Assembly: GCA_963731585.1 (NCBI GenBank)
Contig: CAVSWC010000001.1
Coordinates: forward strand, 62,001-126,000
Direction of reading: 5' to 3'
From: CANKHA01 sp963731585
Lineage (GTDB): Bacteria > Pseudomonadota > Alphaproteobacteria > Rhizobiales > Xanthobacteraceae
Length of the DNA: 64,000 bases
The notes below the pieces were generated by a model. That model ran no database searches and was not told the origin of the DNA. It was given only the letters and a program-made list of their open reading frames with translations. The translations under genes and the position numbers were made by a program. This document shows, in pieces, positions 41,830 to 51,535 of the stretch. How positions within the stretch are numbered: the first letter of the stretch is position 1; each line of letters starts with the position of its first letter.

Positions 41830-43249
41830 TGGCGGACACCACCTTTGACATTCTGATCATCGGCTCTGGCCCCGGTGGTTACGTCACCGCCATCCGGTCG
41901 GCGCAGCTCGGGTTCAAGACCGCGATCGTCGAGCGCGATCATCTCGGCGGCATCTGCCTGAACTGGGGCTGCATCCCGACCAAAGCTTTGCTGCGGTCGG
42001 CGGAAATCTTTCACTATATGCAGCATGCGAAGGACTACGGCCTGAGTGCCGAGAAGGTCGGCTACGACGCCAAGGCCGTGGTGCAGCGCTCGCGCGGGGT
42101 ATCGAAGCGGCTGAATGACGGCGTCGGCTTCCTGATGAAGAAGAACAAGGTTTCCGTGATCTGGGGCGAGGCGGCCATCGATGCACCCGGAAAGGTAACG
42201 GTTAAGGCGTCGCGAACCGAAGCGCCGAAGGGCATGCTCGGGCCTGGCAGCTATCAGGCCAAACACATCATCATCGCGACCGGTGCGCGTCCGCGGGTGC
42301 TGCCCGGTCTGGAGCCGGACAAGAAACTGGTCTGGACCTATTTCGAGGCCATGGTGCCGCAGACGATGCCGAAGTCGCTGCTGGTCGTCGGTTCAGGCGC
42401 CATCGGCGTGGAGTTCGCGTCCTTCTACCGCTCCTTCGGCGCCGAGGTGACGGTCGTCGAGCTGCTGCCGCAGATCCTGCCGGTGGAAGATGCCGAGATC
42501 GCCGCCTTCGCGCGCAAGGCCTTCGAGAAGCAGGGCATCAAGATCATCACCGGAGCCAAGGTAACCAAGCTCGACAAGAAGGGCGACAGCGTCACCGCCA
42601 CGCATCGAAGACGGCAAAGCCACGCAGTCCTTGACCGTTGAGCGGGTGATTTCCGCCGTTGGCGTAGTCGGTAATGTCGAAAATCTCGGACTGGAAAAAG
42701 TCGGCGTGAAAACCGACCGCGGCGATTATCGTAGTCGACCCGCTCAGCCGCACTAATGTGCCTGGCATCTATGCCATCGGCGACGTCGCCGGCCCGCCCA
42801 TGCTGGCGCACAAGGCAGAGCATGAGGGCGTCATCTGCGTCGAAGCGATCAAGGGCCTGAAGGTGCATCCGATGGACAAAAACCTCATCCCGGGCTGCAC
42901 GTATTGTTCGCCGCAGATCGCCTCGGTCGGTCTCACCGAGCAGGCGGCCAAGGAAAAGAAGCTTGAAGTGCGCGTAGGCCGCTTTCCTTTTGCCGCCAAC
43001 GGCAAGGCGATCGCGCTCGGCGAGGACCAGGGCATGGTGAAGGTGATCTTCGACAAGAAGACCGGCCAGCTCCTTGGCGCGCATATGGTGGGCGCGGAAG
43101 TGACCGAGCTGATCCAGGGCTACGTCGTCGCGATGAATCTGGAGACGACGGAAGAAGAGCTGATGCACACGGTCTTCCCGCATCCGACCTTGTCGGAGAT
43201 GATGAAGGAATCCGTGCTCGATGCTTACGGGCGGGTGCTGAACGCCTGA
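41829..43249 (+). CDS. lpdA: Dihydrolipoamide dehydrogenase (two one-base insertions)
   Basis: Reoxidises dihydrolipoamide of E2 with FAD and NAD. N-terminal GSGPGGYVTAIRSAQLG; redox-active disulfide in GGICLNWGCIPTKAL (Cys at about 44 and 49); NAD-binding VVGSGAIGVEFASFY; C-terminal dimer interface with HPTLSEMMKE. Insertions at 42603 and 42724 shift the frame twice; removing both gives 472 residues with TATIEDGKATQ and DRGIIVVDPLSRTN. The interval is 3n+2 bases as expected. It is one intact gene with errors, not two proteins. Confidence 0.93.
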
Positions 43250-43250
43250 T

Positions 43251-43351
43251 GTCATTCCAGGGACGGCCGTAAGGCCGGACCCGGAATCCATACTCCCGGT
43301 GGTGGTTATGGATTTCGGGCTCGCTCGCTCACGCTCGCGCCCCGGAATGAC
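43251..43351. repeat. Palindromic intergenic repeat between lpdA and the aldo/keto reductase
   Basis: Ends GTCATTCC (43251) and GGAATGAC (43351) form an inverted repeat; inside, CCGGAATCCATA faces TATGGATTTCGG. This is the GTCATTCCGGG...CCCGGAATGAC family common in Rhizobiales. It lies between two convergent genes and may also act as a bidirectional terminator. Confidence 0.88.
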
Positions 43352-43355
43352 AGCC

Positions 43356-44199
43356 TCACAACATCTCCAGCGGCACTTTTTTCTGCGGCGGTGGAAAGGC
43401 GGCATCGAGCGCGGTCATGTCTTCTTTCGTCAGACGCAGCCGACAGAGCGCCGTGATTTTCCTTCACATGCTCGACCCGCCCGGCCTTGGGAATGGCGCA
43501 GACATCTGGATGGGCCAAGACCCAAGCGAGCGCAACCTGCGCCGGCGTCGCTTGCAAGCCTTCCGCTACTTTGCGCAATGCGCCATGCCGCAGTAGGCGG
43601 CCTTGTTCGATCGGAGAGTAGGCCATGATCGGAATGTCGTGCTTGCGCGACCAGGGAATGAGACCGAGCTCGATTCCGCGCCGTGTGAGGTTGAACAGCA
43701 CCTGATTGATCGCGCACGCCTTGCCGCCGGGCAGAGCTAGTAGCTCCTCCATGTCCTCGACGTCAAAATTGCTGACGCCCCAGCGGCGGATTTTTCCGTC
43801 CTTGATCAGCCTCTGAAAGGCGTCGAGGGTTTCTGCCAGCGGCACGCTGCCGCGCCAATGTAACAAATAGAGGTCGAGACAGTCGGTGCGCAGGCGTTTG
43901 AGGCTGCGCTCGCAGGCCCTCACGGTGCCTTGCCGCGAGGCGTTTTCGGGCAGCACCTTGCTGACGAGGAAGACGTCGCTGCGCCGGCCATCGATCGCTT
44001 CCGAGGCAAGTTCTTCGGCCGCCCCGTCCCCATACATTTCCGCGGTGTCGATCAGCGTCAGGCCGCGATCAATCCCGCTGCGCAGCGCCTTGATTTCTTC
44101 GGCCCGTCGCGAGCGGCTTTCCGCCGTCTGCCACGTGCCCTGCCCGAGCACGGGAATGGCTGCGCCGTCGGGCAGCGAAATGGAAGGGATCGTGGTCAT
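43356..44199 (-). CDS. Aldo/keto reductase (one-base insertion)
   Basis: NADPH-dependent oxidoreductase of unknown substrate, TIM barrel, about 280 residues after correction. N-terminal ISLPDGAAIPVLGQGTW; catalytic Asp/Tyr in IDTAEMYGDG, Lys in FLVSKVLP, His in LYLLHWRG; NADP motif AIPKAGRVEHVKEN. After an extra base at about 43443 the true frame reads RLRLTKEDMTALDAAFPP ... PLEML with a TGA at 43356; uncorrected, it runs into the palindromic repeat. It follows the Bug receptor gene by 9 bases on the same strand. Confidence 0.88.
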
Positions 44200-44208
44200 T
44201 GCCAGGCG

Positions 44209-45192
44209 TCAGTTGGGCTGAATATTTGCGGCCTTGATGATCGGCGCCCACTTCTCGACTTCGGCCTTGTGGAATTTTCGCAGCGCTTCGGCAGTGTGCT
44301 CGCCCGGCGCCGGAAGCTCCTGCCCCAGCTCGCCATAACGCTTGCGCACATGCGGGTCCGCGAGCGCTGCGCCGACCGCGGCCTCGAGCTTATCGATAAT
44401 GTTTTTGGGCGTTCCCTGCGGCGCCCAGATCCCAGTCCAGTTGGAAATGTACAGCCCCGGCAGTCCCGCTTCGTCGCCGGTCGGAACCTCCGGGGCGGCC
44501 GGCCAGCGGTTCCTCGACATCATGGCGAACGCCTTGGCGTTGCCGGCGCGCACCTGAGGCAGACTGTTCGCTGCCAGATCGCAATAGAAATCGACCTGGC
44601 CACCGACGAGGTCTTGCAAGGCGGGTGCCCCACCACGATAGGGAATGAACTGGAAGCTCGTCCCGATTGTGTTCTGCAGATGCAGGCCGCAGAGATGCGA
44701 TCCGCCGCCTGCGCCCGTCGTTGCGGCTGAGGCCTTGCCCGGGTTTGCTTTGAGCCACGCCATGAATTCGGTGAGGTTCTCCGCCGGGAAACTTTTCTTC
44801 GCAATAATCCAGAAAGGAGCATCTCCCGCGAACGCGACCGGCTCCAAGTCTTTGAGGAGATCGAACGGGAGAGAAAATACTAAAGGTCGGAGAACATAGG
44901 GCGCCCAGCCGCCGACGCCGAGGGTGTGGCCGTCCGGTTCCGCGCGCATGACTCTGATAATTCCGCGATCGGCGCCGGGAATGTTTTCGACGACAACCGG
45001 CTGGCCCAACGTCGTGCGCATGTGTTCGGCGAGGAGGCGCGCCAGCGCATCGAAGGCTCCGCCGGCCGGCAACGGAACGACCAGCGTAATGGGCCGCGAC
45101 GGAAAGTCTTGCGCTGTTGTAATCCGCGGCAACAGCGGGAGCGCGGCCGCTGCGGCGGCCAGATAGAGAAATTTTCGGCGAAGAAGCTTCAT
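44209..45192 (-). CDS. Tripartite tricarboxylate transporter receptor (Bug family)
   Basis: Periplasmic binding protein of the TctC/Bug class that captures carboxylates for a TctAB transporter. 327 residues: Arg-rich signal peptide with a LYLAAAAAALPLLPR core (possibly Tat-like, RRKFLYLA), then PSRPITLVVPLPAGGAFDALAR, the family's substrate-loop opening, and PDGHTLGVGG. No tctA or tctB genes are adjacent; orphan Bug proteins are numerous in such genomes. The ligand is unknown. The aldo/keto reductase follows. Confidence 0.9.
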   Translation of the reverse strand: MKLLRRKFLYLAAAAAALPLLPRITTAQDFPSRPITLVVPLPAGGAFDALARLLAEHMRTTLGQPVVVENIPGADRGIIRVMRAEPDGHTLGVGGWAPYVLRPLVFSLPFDLLKDLEPVAFAGDAPFWIIAKKSFPAENLTEFMAWLKANPGKASAATTGAGGGSHLCGLHLQNTIGTSFQFIPYRGGAPALQDLVGGQVDFYCDLAANSLPQVRAGNAKAFAMMSRNRWPAAPEVPTGDEAGLPGLYISNWTGIWAPQGTPKNIIDKLEAAVGAALADPHVRKRYGELGQELPAPGEHTAEALRKFHKAEVEKWAPIIKAANIQPN

Positions 45193-45291
45193 GTTGTCGC
45201 TCCGGATGCGAGCGCGTGCCCACCGCCCGTTAACTTACATCAGTTGCCCGAAATGTGGAGAAGATCGCGCGGTTCGGCCGTCGATCGTCCA

Positions 45292-45837
45292 CTATTCGGC
45301 CGCGCGCGCACGATCCCGACTACCGGTCGCGCAACGCTCCAGCAAATCGAGCGCCGCCATCACCGTTTGATACAGCACCTCGCCGCGGCCGATTTCCCCG
45401 AAATGGTGCTCCTGGTGCAGCGTTGAGCCGGTACGCCGCGCCGCGGCAATATGCACAAGCCCGACCGGATTGCCGTCTTCGTCGGGCTCGGGTCCGGCCA
45501 CGCCGGTGATGGACACCGAAAGGTCCGCGATGGAACGCCCAAGTGCGCCTTCCGCCATGGCGCGGGCAACCGCTTCGCTGACCGCGCTCTCGCGCTCGAG
45601 CAGGGCTCGCGGAATGCCGAGCGCAATCGTTTTCTGGTCCTTGGTATAAGTGACGAAGCCGCCTTGCAGGTGCGTGGCTGCCCCCGGCGCTTCCGCCAGC
45701 ACGGCGGCCAGCAGCCCTCCGGTGCAGGATTCCGCGGTGATGATGGTGCAACCGCGCGCCTTGGCCAATTTGACGACCTCGGCCGCACGCTGCACCAGCG
45801 TGGCATCAATCTGCGGGAATTCGATCTTTTCCGGCAT
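45292..45837 (-). CDS. PncC-type nicotinamide-nucleotide amidohydrolase (CinA C-terminal family), copy 1
   Basis: Deamidates NMN to NaMN in pyridine-nucleotide recycling (family role). 181 residues: TAESCTGGLLAAVLAE, VSITGVAGPEPDEDGNPVGLVHIA, both core motifs of the stand-alone PncC domain without the N-terminal CinA domain. ATG at 45837 chosen because the upstream part is not conserved. A second PncC-type gene lies 1.6 kb away at 47416-47925. Divergent from lipA. Confidence 0.9.
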   Translation of the reverse strand: MPEKIEFPQIDATLVQRAAEVVKLAKARGCTIITAESCTGGLLAAVLAEAPGAATHLQGGFVTYTKDQKTIALGIPRALLERESAVSEAVARAMAEGALGRSIADLSVSITGVAGPEPDEDGNPVGLVHIAAARRTGSTLHQEHHFGEIGRGEVLYQTVMAALDLLERCATGSRDRARAAE

Positions 45838-45997
45838 GAGCAAGCACGTGAACAGTTGCAGCCGGGGCAACGCCGGAAGCGAAAAGGCGTTCCTTGGCAC
45901 GATCCGGTGGCGGAAAAATGCGTCCCTGCCCTGAATTTACGCAACTTGCGGTTCAGGCCCGGAATCCGTAGGTAGATGAAGGCGCAACGGAGATTCC

Positions 45998-46948
45998 ATG
46001 GTTGTCGTCCTCGATACGGTGACGGGCGAGCCGCGCCACCCCGAAAAGGCGCATCGGCCCGATACGCCCGTGCTGAACAAACCGGACTGGATCCGCGTCA
46101 AGGCGCCGATCTCCCGCGGCTACGAAGAGACGCGGCGCATCATGCGCGACAATGGTCTTGTCACCGTGTGCGAGGAGGCGGGCTGCCCGAATATTGGCGA
46201 GTGCTGGGAGAAGAAGCACGCCACCTTCATGATCATGGGCGATACCTGCACGCGCGCCTGTTCCTTCTGCAACGTGCGCACCGGTCTGCCCGGACCGCTG
46301 GATCCGACCGAGCCGACGAAAGTGGCTGAGGCAACCGCCAAGCTGGGCCTGGCGCATATCGTCGTCACCTCGGTCGATCGCGACGATCTCGCCGACGGCG
46401 GGGCCGGGCATTTCGCGCACACCATCCGGGCGATCCGCGCGCGCTGCCCGCAGACCACGATCGAGGTGTTGACGCCCGATTTCCTGCGCAAGGAGGGCGC
46501 GCTGGATTTGGTGGTCGAGGCGCGGCCCGACGTATTCAACCACAATCTCGAAACCGTTCCGTCGAAATACGTCACCGTGCGGCCGGGCGCGCGTTATTTT
46601 GCGTCTTTGCGTCTGCTGCAGCGGGCGAAGGAGCTCGATCCAACGATCTTCACCAAGTCGGGCATCATGGTCGGGCTTGGGGAAGAGCGGAACGAAGTCT
46701 TGCAGGTGATGGACGATCTGCGCGCCGCGAATGTCGATTTTCTCACCATTGGCCAATATCTGCAGCCGACGCGCAAGCACCATGAGGTGGTGCGTTTCGT
46801 GCCGCCGGAAGAATTCGAGGCGTTGAAGACGGTGGCTTATGCCAAAGGCTTCCTGATGGTGTCGTCGAGCCCGCTTACCCGCTCCTCGCACCACGCCGGC
46901 GAAGATTTCGCGCGGCTCAAGGCCGCGCGTGAGTCCAGTCGGCGCTAA
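45998..46948 (+). CDS. lipA: Lipoyl synthase
   Basis: Radical SAM enzyme that inserts two sulfurs into octanoyl-protein to make lipoate. 316 residues. The auxiliary cluster cysteines are Cys58, Cys63 and Cys69 (CEEAGCPNIGEC) and the SAM cluster cysteines Cys84, Cys88 and Cys91 (CTRACSFC). The C-terminal SSSPLTRSSHHA carries the conserved Ser ligand. It serves the lipoyl domains of PdhB and PdhC, and lies downstream of the pdh cluster as is usual. Confidence 0.97.
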   Translation: MVVVLDTVTGEPRHPEKAHRPDTPVLNKPDWIRVKAPISRGYEETRRIMRDNGLVTVCEEAGCPNIGECWEKKHATFMIMGDTCTRACSFCNVRTGLPGPLDPTEPTKVAEATAKLGLAHIVVTSVDRDDLADGGAGHFAHTIRAIRARCPQTTIEVLTPDFLRKEGALDLVVEARPDVFNHNLETVPSKYVTVRPGARYFASLRLLQRAKELDPTIFTKSGIMVGLGEERNEVLQVMDDLRAANVDFLTIGQYLQPTRKHHEVVRFVPPEEFEALKTVAYAKGFLMVSSSPLTRSSHHAGEDFARLKAARESSRR

Positions 46949-46954
46949 GCCTGA

Positions 46955-47419
46955 ATGCCGCAATTCTCAACCAAACGCCGCGTGCGCCACACCGCCGCGG
47001 AAATGTTCGATCTGGTGGCGGACGTCGATCGCTATCCGGAATTCGTGCCGCTATGCCGCGCCCTCAAGGTGAAAAGCCGCACGGCGAAAGAGGAAGACGG
47101 CGGCGAGGTTTTGGTGGCGGACATGACTGTCGCCTACAAGCTTGTCCGCGAGACCTTCACCAGCCGCGTCACGCTCGACAAGCCGAAGCTGCAGATCCTG
47201 GTCGAATATCTCAGCGGCCCGTTCAGCCATCTGCAAAACCGCTGGAGCTTTCGTCCGGTGGATGAGGGCAGCTGCGAGGTGGAATTCTTTATCGCCTATG
47301 AATTCCGCAGCCGCGTGCTGGCGGCGTTGATGGGCACCATGTTCGACGCGGCCTTTCGCCGGTTTGCCGATGCATTCGAAAAACGCGCCGACCAGATTTA
47401 CGGCAAGACGACTGCCTAA
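46955..47419 (+). CDS. COQ10-like START-domain protein (ubiquinone-binding / RatA family)
   Basis: 154-residue SRPBCC/START-fold protein: AAEMFDLVADVDRYPEFVPLCRA at the N-terminus is the family hallmark, and GPFSHLQNRWSF and FRRFADAFEKRA follow. Related proteins bind ubiquinone (Coq10) or are annotated RatA. It is 6 bases downstream of lipA, its usual alphaproteobacterial position. Its stop overlaps the end of the convergent second PncC gene by 4 bases. Confidence 0.88.
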   Translation: MPQFSTKRRVRHTAAEMFDLVADVDRYPEFVPLCRALKVKSRTAKEEDGGEVLVADMTVAYKLVRETFTSRVTLDKPKLQILVEYLSGPFSHLQNRWSFRPVDEGSCEVEFFIAYEFRSRVLAALMGTMFDAAFRRFADAFEKRADQIYGKTTA

Positions 47420-47925
47420 TTCGTAAAATCCTCGCCCTCGGCGAGGTCGCTCAGCATGTTGATAGCGCGCAGCACCGAGAGCTGCCGCACGTGGGCGCGG
47501 CCGATCTCGCCATAGCGATGCTCGTGATGGATAAGCTTGCCGCTGCGCGCGGCGGCGACCGCAAAATGCACGAGCCCCACCGGCTTTTCCGGCGTGCCGC
47601 CGTCCGGCCCGGCGATGCCGGTGACGGCGGCCGACAAAGTCACCGGCGCATTCGCCAAAACACCCTTGGCCATGGCTTCCGCGGTCTCACGGCTGACAGC
47701 GCCGTAGCGCTCGAGTGTGGCGGCGGAGACACCGATCTGTTGCTTGGCTTCGTTGCTGTAGGTGACATAGCCGCGGTCTAGCACCCGCGACGAGCCGGGA
47801 ATTTCTGTCAGCGTCGCCGCTAACAGGCCGCCGGTGCAGGATTCCGCGACGGCCAGCACCAGCTTCTTGCGCGCGCAGAGATCGAGCAGCGCCTGTGCAG
47901 CATCCCGCGATTCCTGATCCATCAT
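47416..47925 (-). CDS. PncC-type nicotinamide-nucleotide amidohydrolase (CinA C-terminal family), copy 2
   Basis: About 169 residues with the same motifs as copy 1: AVAESCTGGLLAATLTE, AVTGIAGPDGG and GLVHFAVAA. Start MMDQ at 47925, overlapping the ispDF stop (ATGATG over TGA), so translational coupling is likely. Position after ispDF is the normal one for the alphaproteobacterial CinA-C gene, so this is probably the vertically inherited copy. The two copies are clearly diverged in sequence. Confidence 0.9.
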   Translation of the reverse strand: MMDQESRDAAQALLDLCARKKLVLAVAESCTGGLLAATLTEIPGSSRVLDRGYVTYSNEAKQQIGVSAATLERYGAVSRETAEAMAKGVLANAPVTLSAAVTGIAGPDGGTPEKPVGLVHFAVAAARSGKLIHHEHRYGEIGRAHVRQLSVLRAINMLSDLAEGEDFTN

Positions 47926-49091
47926 GGGCTCCAGGGCAGGCGGATGGTCGCCGCTGCCAGCGCCGCGATGCCTTCGCCACGGCCGATGAAACCGAGTTTT
48001 TCGCTGGTGGTTGCCTTCACCGCCACGCGATCGAGCGAAATGCCGGCAATGGCGGCGATGCGCGCGCGGATCGCATCGCGGTGCGGCCCGATGCGCGGGG
48101 CCTCGCAAATCACGGTGACATCAAGATGCGCAATCATGCCGCCGCGCGCCCGCACACGCTCGCCGGCGAAGCGCAGAAATTGTTCCGAGGCCGCGCCGCG
48201 CCATTGCGGATCGCTGGGCGGAAAATGCACGCCAATGTCGCCTTCGGCCAGCGCCCCGAGAATTGCGTCAACCAGCGCATGCAGTACGGCGTCAGCATCG
48301 GAATGGCCGGCAAGACCACGCGCATGCGGGATCTTGACACCGCCGAGCACCACATGGTCGCCGGCGGAAAACGCATGCACGTCATAACCTGTGCCCATCC
48401 GGACGTCGGAAAGCGTCGCGAGCCGCTCGTTTTCCGCGCGCGCAAAATCCTCCGGCATGGTCAACTTCACGTTGGCTGCCTCTCCCGCGAACACGGCAAC
48501 GGAATGGCCTGCCCATTCCATCAGGGCGGCATCGTCTGAAAAATCGTTGCGGCCGGCTGCAGCGGCAACGCGATGGGCCGCCAGCAGAGCGTTAAAATTG
48601 AAGGCCTGTGGTGTTTGGATCGCGCGCAGCGATGCGCGGTCAAGCGTCTGCGTTACCTGTTCGCCCGCGTTCACCGCCTTCACCGTATCGCTCAGCGCGA
48701 TACCCGGCACCGCCGCGCCGAGTTTCGCTGCCGCCACCGCGCGGCCGATGAGCGCGGCCGATGCAAAGGGACGGGCCGCGTCGTGCACGAGCACGATCTC
48801 GGGTTGATGAGCCCCAAGGGCTTCGAGGCCAGCTCGCACGGAAGCCTGCCGTGTAGCGCCGCCGAAGACAGGGGGCAGCAAATCCAGTCCCTCTGCTGCC
48901 TCCGCATAGAGCCGCGCGTGGTCAGCATGGATGACGGGCTGCACCACGTTGACCTGCCGATCGCTAGAAAACAGGGTGAGGCTGAAACGGATCACCGGCT
49001 GACCGCTAAGCCATCGGTAGGCTTTCGGTATATCACCGCCCGCCCGGCTCCCGCTCCCGGCCGCCACGATCACCGCTGCAACTCCTGCCAT
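47922..49091 (-). CDS. ispDF: Bifunctional IspD/IspF isoprenoid enzyme
   Basis: Fusion of MEP-cytidylyltransferase (IspD, residues about 1-230) and MECDP synthase (IspF, about 232-389) of the non-mevalonate isoprenoid pathway, as in other alphaproteobacteria. IspD: VIVAAGSGSRAGGDIPKAY and VHDAARPF. IspF: GTGYDVHAF with metal-binding Asp and His, AGHSDADAVLHAL and TTSEKLGFIGRGEG. ATG at 49091. Divergent from dusB. Confidence 0.96.
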   Translation of the reverse strand: MAGVAAVIVAAGSGSRAGGDIPKAYRWLSGQPVIRFSLTLFSSDRQVNVVQPVIHADHARLYAEAAEGLDLLPPVFGGATRQASVRAGLEALGAHQPEIVLVHDAARPFASAALIGRAVAAAKLGAAVPGIALSDTVKAVNAGEQVTQTLDRASLRAIQTPQAFNFNALLAAHRVAAAAGRNDFSDDAALMEWAGHSVAVFAGEAANVKLTMPEDFARAENERLATLSDVRMGTGYDVHAFSAGDHVVLGGVKIPHARGLAGHSDADAVLHALVDAILGALAEGDIGVHFPPSDPQWRGAASEQFLRFAGERVRARGGMIAHLDVTVICEAPRIGPHRDAIRARIAAIAGISLDRVAVKATTSEKLGFIGRGEGIAALAAATIRLPWSP

Positions 49092-49262
49092 CGCTGAACC
49101 ATAAATCCTGTCCAATTGCTTCCAGCTTAAGGAGATTCCGGCTTGTCCGCGCCTGTTAAATTTGTTGCAGTGCAACACTTGCCGCAGCGCACCAGAATGG
49201 CTAAACTCTATGCATCCTCAGATTCCGCCTAAATGTTGGGCACGGCTAGATTGGCGCAGATC

Positions 49263-50288
49263 ATGTCTTTCGTTTCAACAAAGCCTCTGGCCGTCGGGCC
49301 GGTGGCGCTCTCGAACCGGGTCATCCTCGCGCCCATGTCGGGCGTGACCGATGCGCCGTTCCGCCGTCTCGTCGCTGGTCTCGGTGCCGGTCTCGTCGTT
49401 TCTGAAATGACCGCCTGTGAAGACCTGGTGCAGGGCGACCGCAACGCCGTCCTGCGCGCCGAGGGTCAAGGCCTGGGCGTGCATGTGGTGCAGCTCGCCG
49501 GCTGCGAGGCGCGCTGGATGGGCGAGGGCGCGCGTATCGCGGAAGCTTCCGGCGCCGCCGTGATCGATATCAACATGGGTTGCCCGGCCAAACATGTGAC
49601 CAACGGGCAGTCGGGCTCGGCGCTGATGCGCGATCTCGACCACGCCCTCACGCTCATTGAATCCACTATTGCCGCCGTCTCGGTGCCGGTGACGCTGAAG
49701 ATGCGGCTCGGTTGGGACCATCAATCGATCAACGCGCCCGAACTCGCCCGCCGCGCCGAACAGGCGGGCATTCGTCTGATTACCGTGCATGGCCGCACGC
49801 GCTGCCAATTCTACAAGGGCGAGGCCGATTGGGCGGCGGTGCGCGCGGTGAAGGACGCCGTTTCTATTCCCGTCGTCGTCAACGGCGACATCGAAAGCTT
49901 CGATGACGCCGATGCGGCCTTGCAAGCCTCCGGCGCCGACGCGGTCATGATCGGACGTGCCGCGCAGGGCCGTCCATGGTTTCCGGGCCAGATGGCGCGC
50001 TATCTCGAAACCGGCAAGCGCGAGCAGGCGCCGCCGCTCGGCCGTCAGCTTGCGCTCATCATCGAGCTCTATCACGAGATGCTTTTGCATCATGGGTTGC
50101 GTATCGGGCTTCGTCATGCGCGCAAGCATCTCGGCTGGGCGCTGGATGCCGCCGCGGCGACTGCCCGCGTCCCCGCCGATCTTCTGAAGGCATGCCGCAA
50201 CCAGGTCCTCACCGCGGAGAAGCCGGACGAAGCGGTTCGCCGGCTTAGCGATGCCTATGACACCTTCGGCTGGAGGGCCGCCGCATGA
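49263..50288 (+). CDS. dusB: tRNA-dihydrouridine synthase (DusB/NifR3)
   Basis: FMN enzyme that reduces uridines in the tRNA D-loop. About 341 residues: VILAPMSGVTDAPFRR near the start, catalytic Cys in INMGCPAKHV, VHGRTRCQFYKG and MIGRAAQGRPW. An ATG at 49233 would add ten residues; neither start has a good Shine-Dalgarno. The gene is known as nifR3 when upstream of ntrBC. Its stop overlaps the ntrB start (ATGA), so the three genes form an operon. Confidence 0.93.
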   Translation: MSFVSTKPLAVGPVALSNRVILAPMSGVTDAPFRRLVAGLGAGLVVSEMTACEDLVQGDRNAVLRAEGQGLGVHVVQLAGCEARWMGEGARIAEASGAAVIDINMGCPAKHVTNGQSGSALMRDLDHALTLIESTIAAVSVPVTLKMRLGWDHQSINAPELARRAEQAGIRLITVHGRTRCQFYKGEADWAAVRAVKDAVSIPVVVNGDIESFDDADAALQASGADAVMIGRAAQGRPWFPGQMARYLETGKREQAPPLGRQLALIIELYHEMLLHHGLRIGLRHARKHLGWALDAAAATARVPADLLKACRNQVLTAEKPDEAVRRLSDAYDTFGWRAAA

Positions 50289-51535
50289 GCCTCGACGTAA
50301 TACCCTCCTTTCCCTCGGTCACCGCAGACGCCGTGCTCAATGCACTGCCGCATCCGGTCATCATGGTTTCAGCTGACGGCAAGATCGCAGACGCCAATGT
50401 GGCGGCGGAGAACTTTTTCGATGTTTCAGTCCCGTTGCTTCGGCGCCATTTCTTGCGGGACCTGGTGCCCTTCGGCAGCCCGTTGCTGACATTGGTCGAT
50501 CAGGTGCGCGCCCGTTCCGCCGCAGTCAACGAATACAAGGTCGATCTCGGCACCCCGCGCAACCCTGGCGACCGGCTAGTCGATCTGCACGTCGCCCCGA
50601 TGCCGGAACGCCCGGATACCGTGGTGGTGATGCTGCAGGAGCGCACCATCGCCGACAAGATGGATCGCCAGCTCACCCATCGCGGCGCCGCGCGTTCAGT
50701 CAGCGCCATGGCCGCCATGCTGGCGCATGAGATCAAGAATCCGCTTTCGGGCATTCGCGGCGCGGCGCAGTTGTTGGAGCAATCCGCCAGCGACGACGAC
50801 CGGACGCTGACCCGGCTGATTTGCGATGAGGCCGACCGCATCGTGAAGCTGGTCGGCCGCTTGGAAGTGTTCACCGATCAGCGCCCGGTCGAGCGCGAGC
50901 CGGTCAATATCCATGCCGTGCTAGAGCACGTGAAGCGCCTCGCCCAGTCCGGCTTCGCGCGCAATATAAAATTCGTCGAGGAATATGATCCCTCGCTGCC
51001 GCCGGTCTATGCCAACCGCGACCAGCTCATTCAGGTGTTTCTCAACCTGGTGAAGAACGCAGCGGAATCGGTCGGGCGGTCGGACAACGGCGAAATCCAG
51101 CTCAGCACCGCCTTTCGGCCCGGCGTTCGGCTATCGCTGCCGGGAAGCAAGACGCGCGTTTCGCTGCCGATGGAATTCTGCGTGCGCGACAACGGTCCGG
51201 GGGTGCCGGAAGAATTGCTGCCGCATTTGTTCGATCCTTTTGTGACCACCAAGCCCACCGGGTCTGGCCTGGGACTTGCATTGGTTGCGAAGATCGTCGG
51301 CGATCACGGCGGCATCGTGGAATGCGAATCGCAGCCGCGCCGCACGAATTTTCGCGTGCTGTTCCCGATCTATGCCGGAGAGGGCGCGGCACCTGAGGAC
51401 CTGGACGCCATCGCGGTGGCGGAAGGAAAGAATTCGGGCAACGGCGCGGGAGACAGGAAACCGGCAGCCGTCGCTGATCTCGCGGATGCGTCGTTGCGGC
51501 CGCGGCAACGCACGATGAAAACTGGACGAGGCTAA
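50285..51535 (+). CDS. ntrB: Nitrogen regulation sensor kinase NtrB
   Basis: Soluble PAS-containing histidine kinase that phosphorylates NtrC under nitrogen limitation and is controlled by PII. 416 residues: PAS (about 15-130), phospho-acceptor His148 in MLAHEIKNPL, N-box NLVKNAAES, DNGPGVP, GSGLGLALV. C-terminal tail of about 50 residues is longer than in enteric NtrB. The stop codon overlaps the ntrC start. Confidence 0.95.
   Translation: MSLDVIPSFPSVTADAVLNALPHPVIMVSADGKIADANVAAENFFDVSVPLLRRHFLRDLVPFGSPLLTLVDQVRARSAAVNEYKVDLGTPRNPGDRLVDLHVAPMPERPDTVVVMLQERTIADKMDRQLTHRGAARSVSAMAAMLAHEIKNPLSGIRGAAQLLEQSASDDDRTLTRLICDEADRIVKLVGRLEVFTDQRPVEREPVNIHAVLEHVKRLAQSGFARNIKFVEEYDPSLPPVYANRDQLIQVFLNLVKNAAESVGRSDNGEIQLSTAFRPGVRLSLPGSKTRVSLPMEFCVRDNGPGVPEELLPHLFDPFVTTKPTGSGLGLALVAKIVGDHGGIVECESQPRRTNFRVLFPIYAGEGAAPEDLDAIAVAEGKNSGNGAGDRKPAAVADLADASLRPRQRTMKTGRG

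Noticed and set aside
49140..49215. Possible NtrC or sigma-54 site upstream of dusB (GTTGCAGTGCAAC, CGCACCA)
   Set aside because: Only partial matches; no GG-N10-GC core at the correct spacing.
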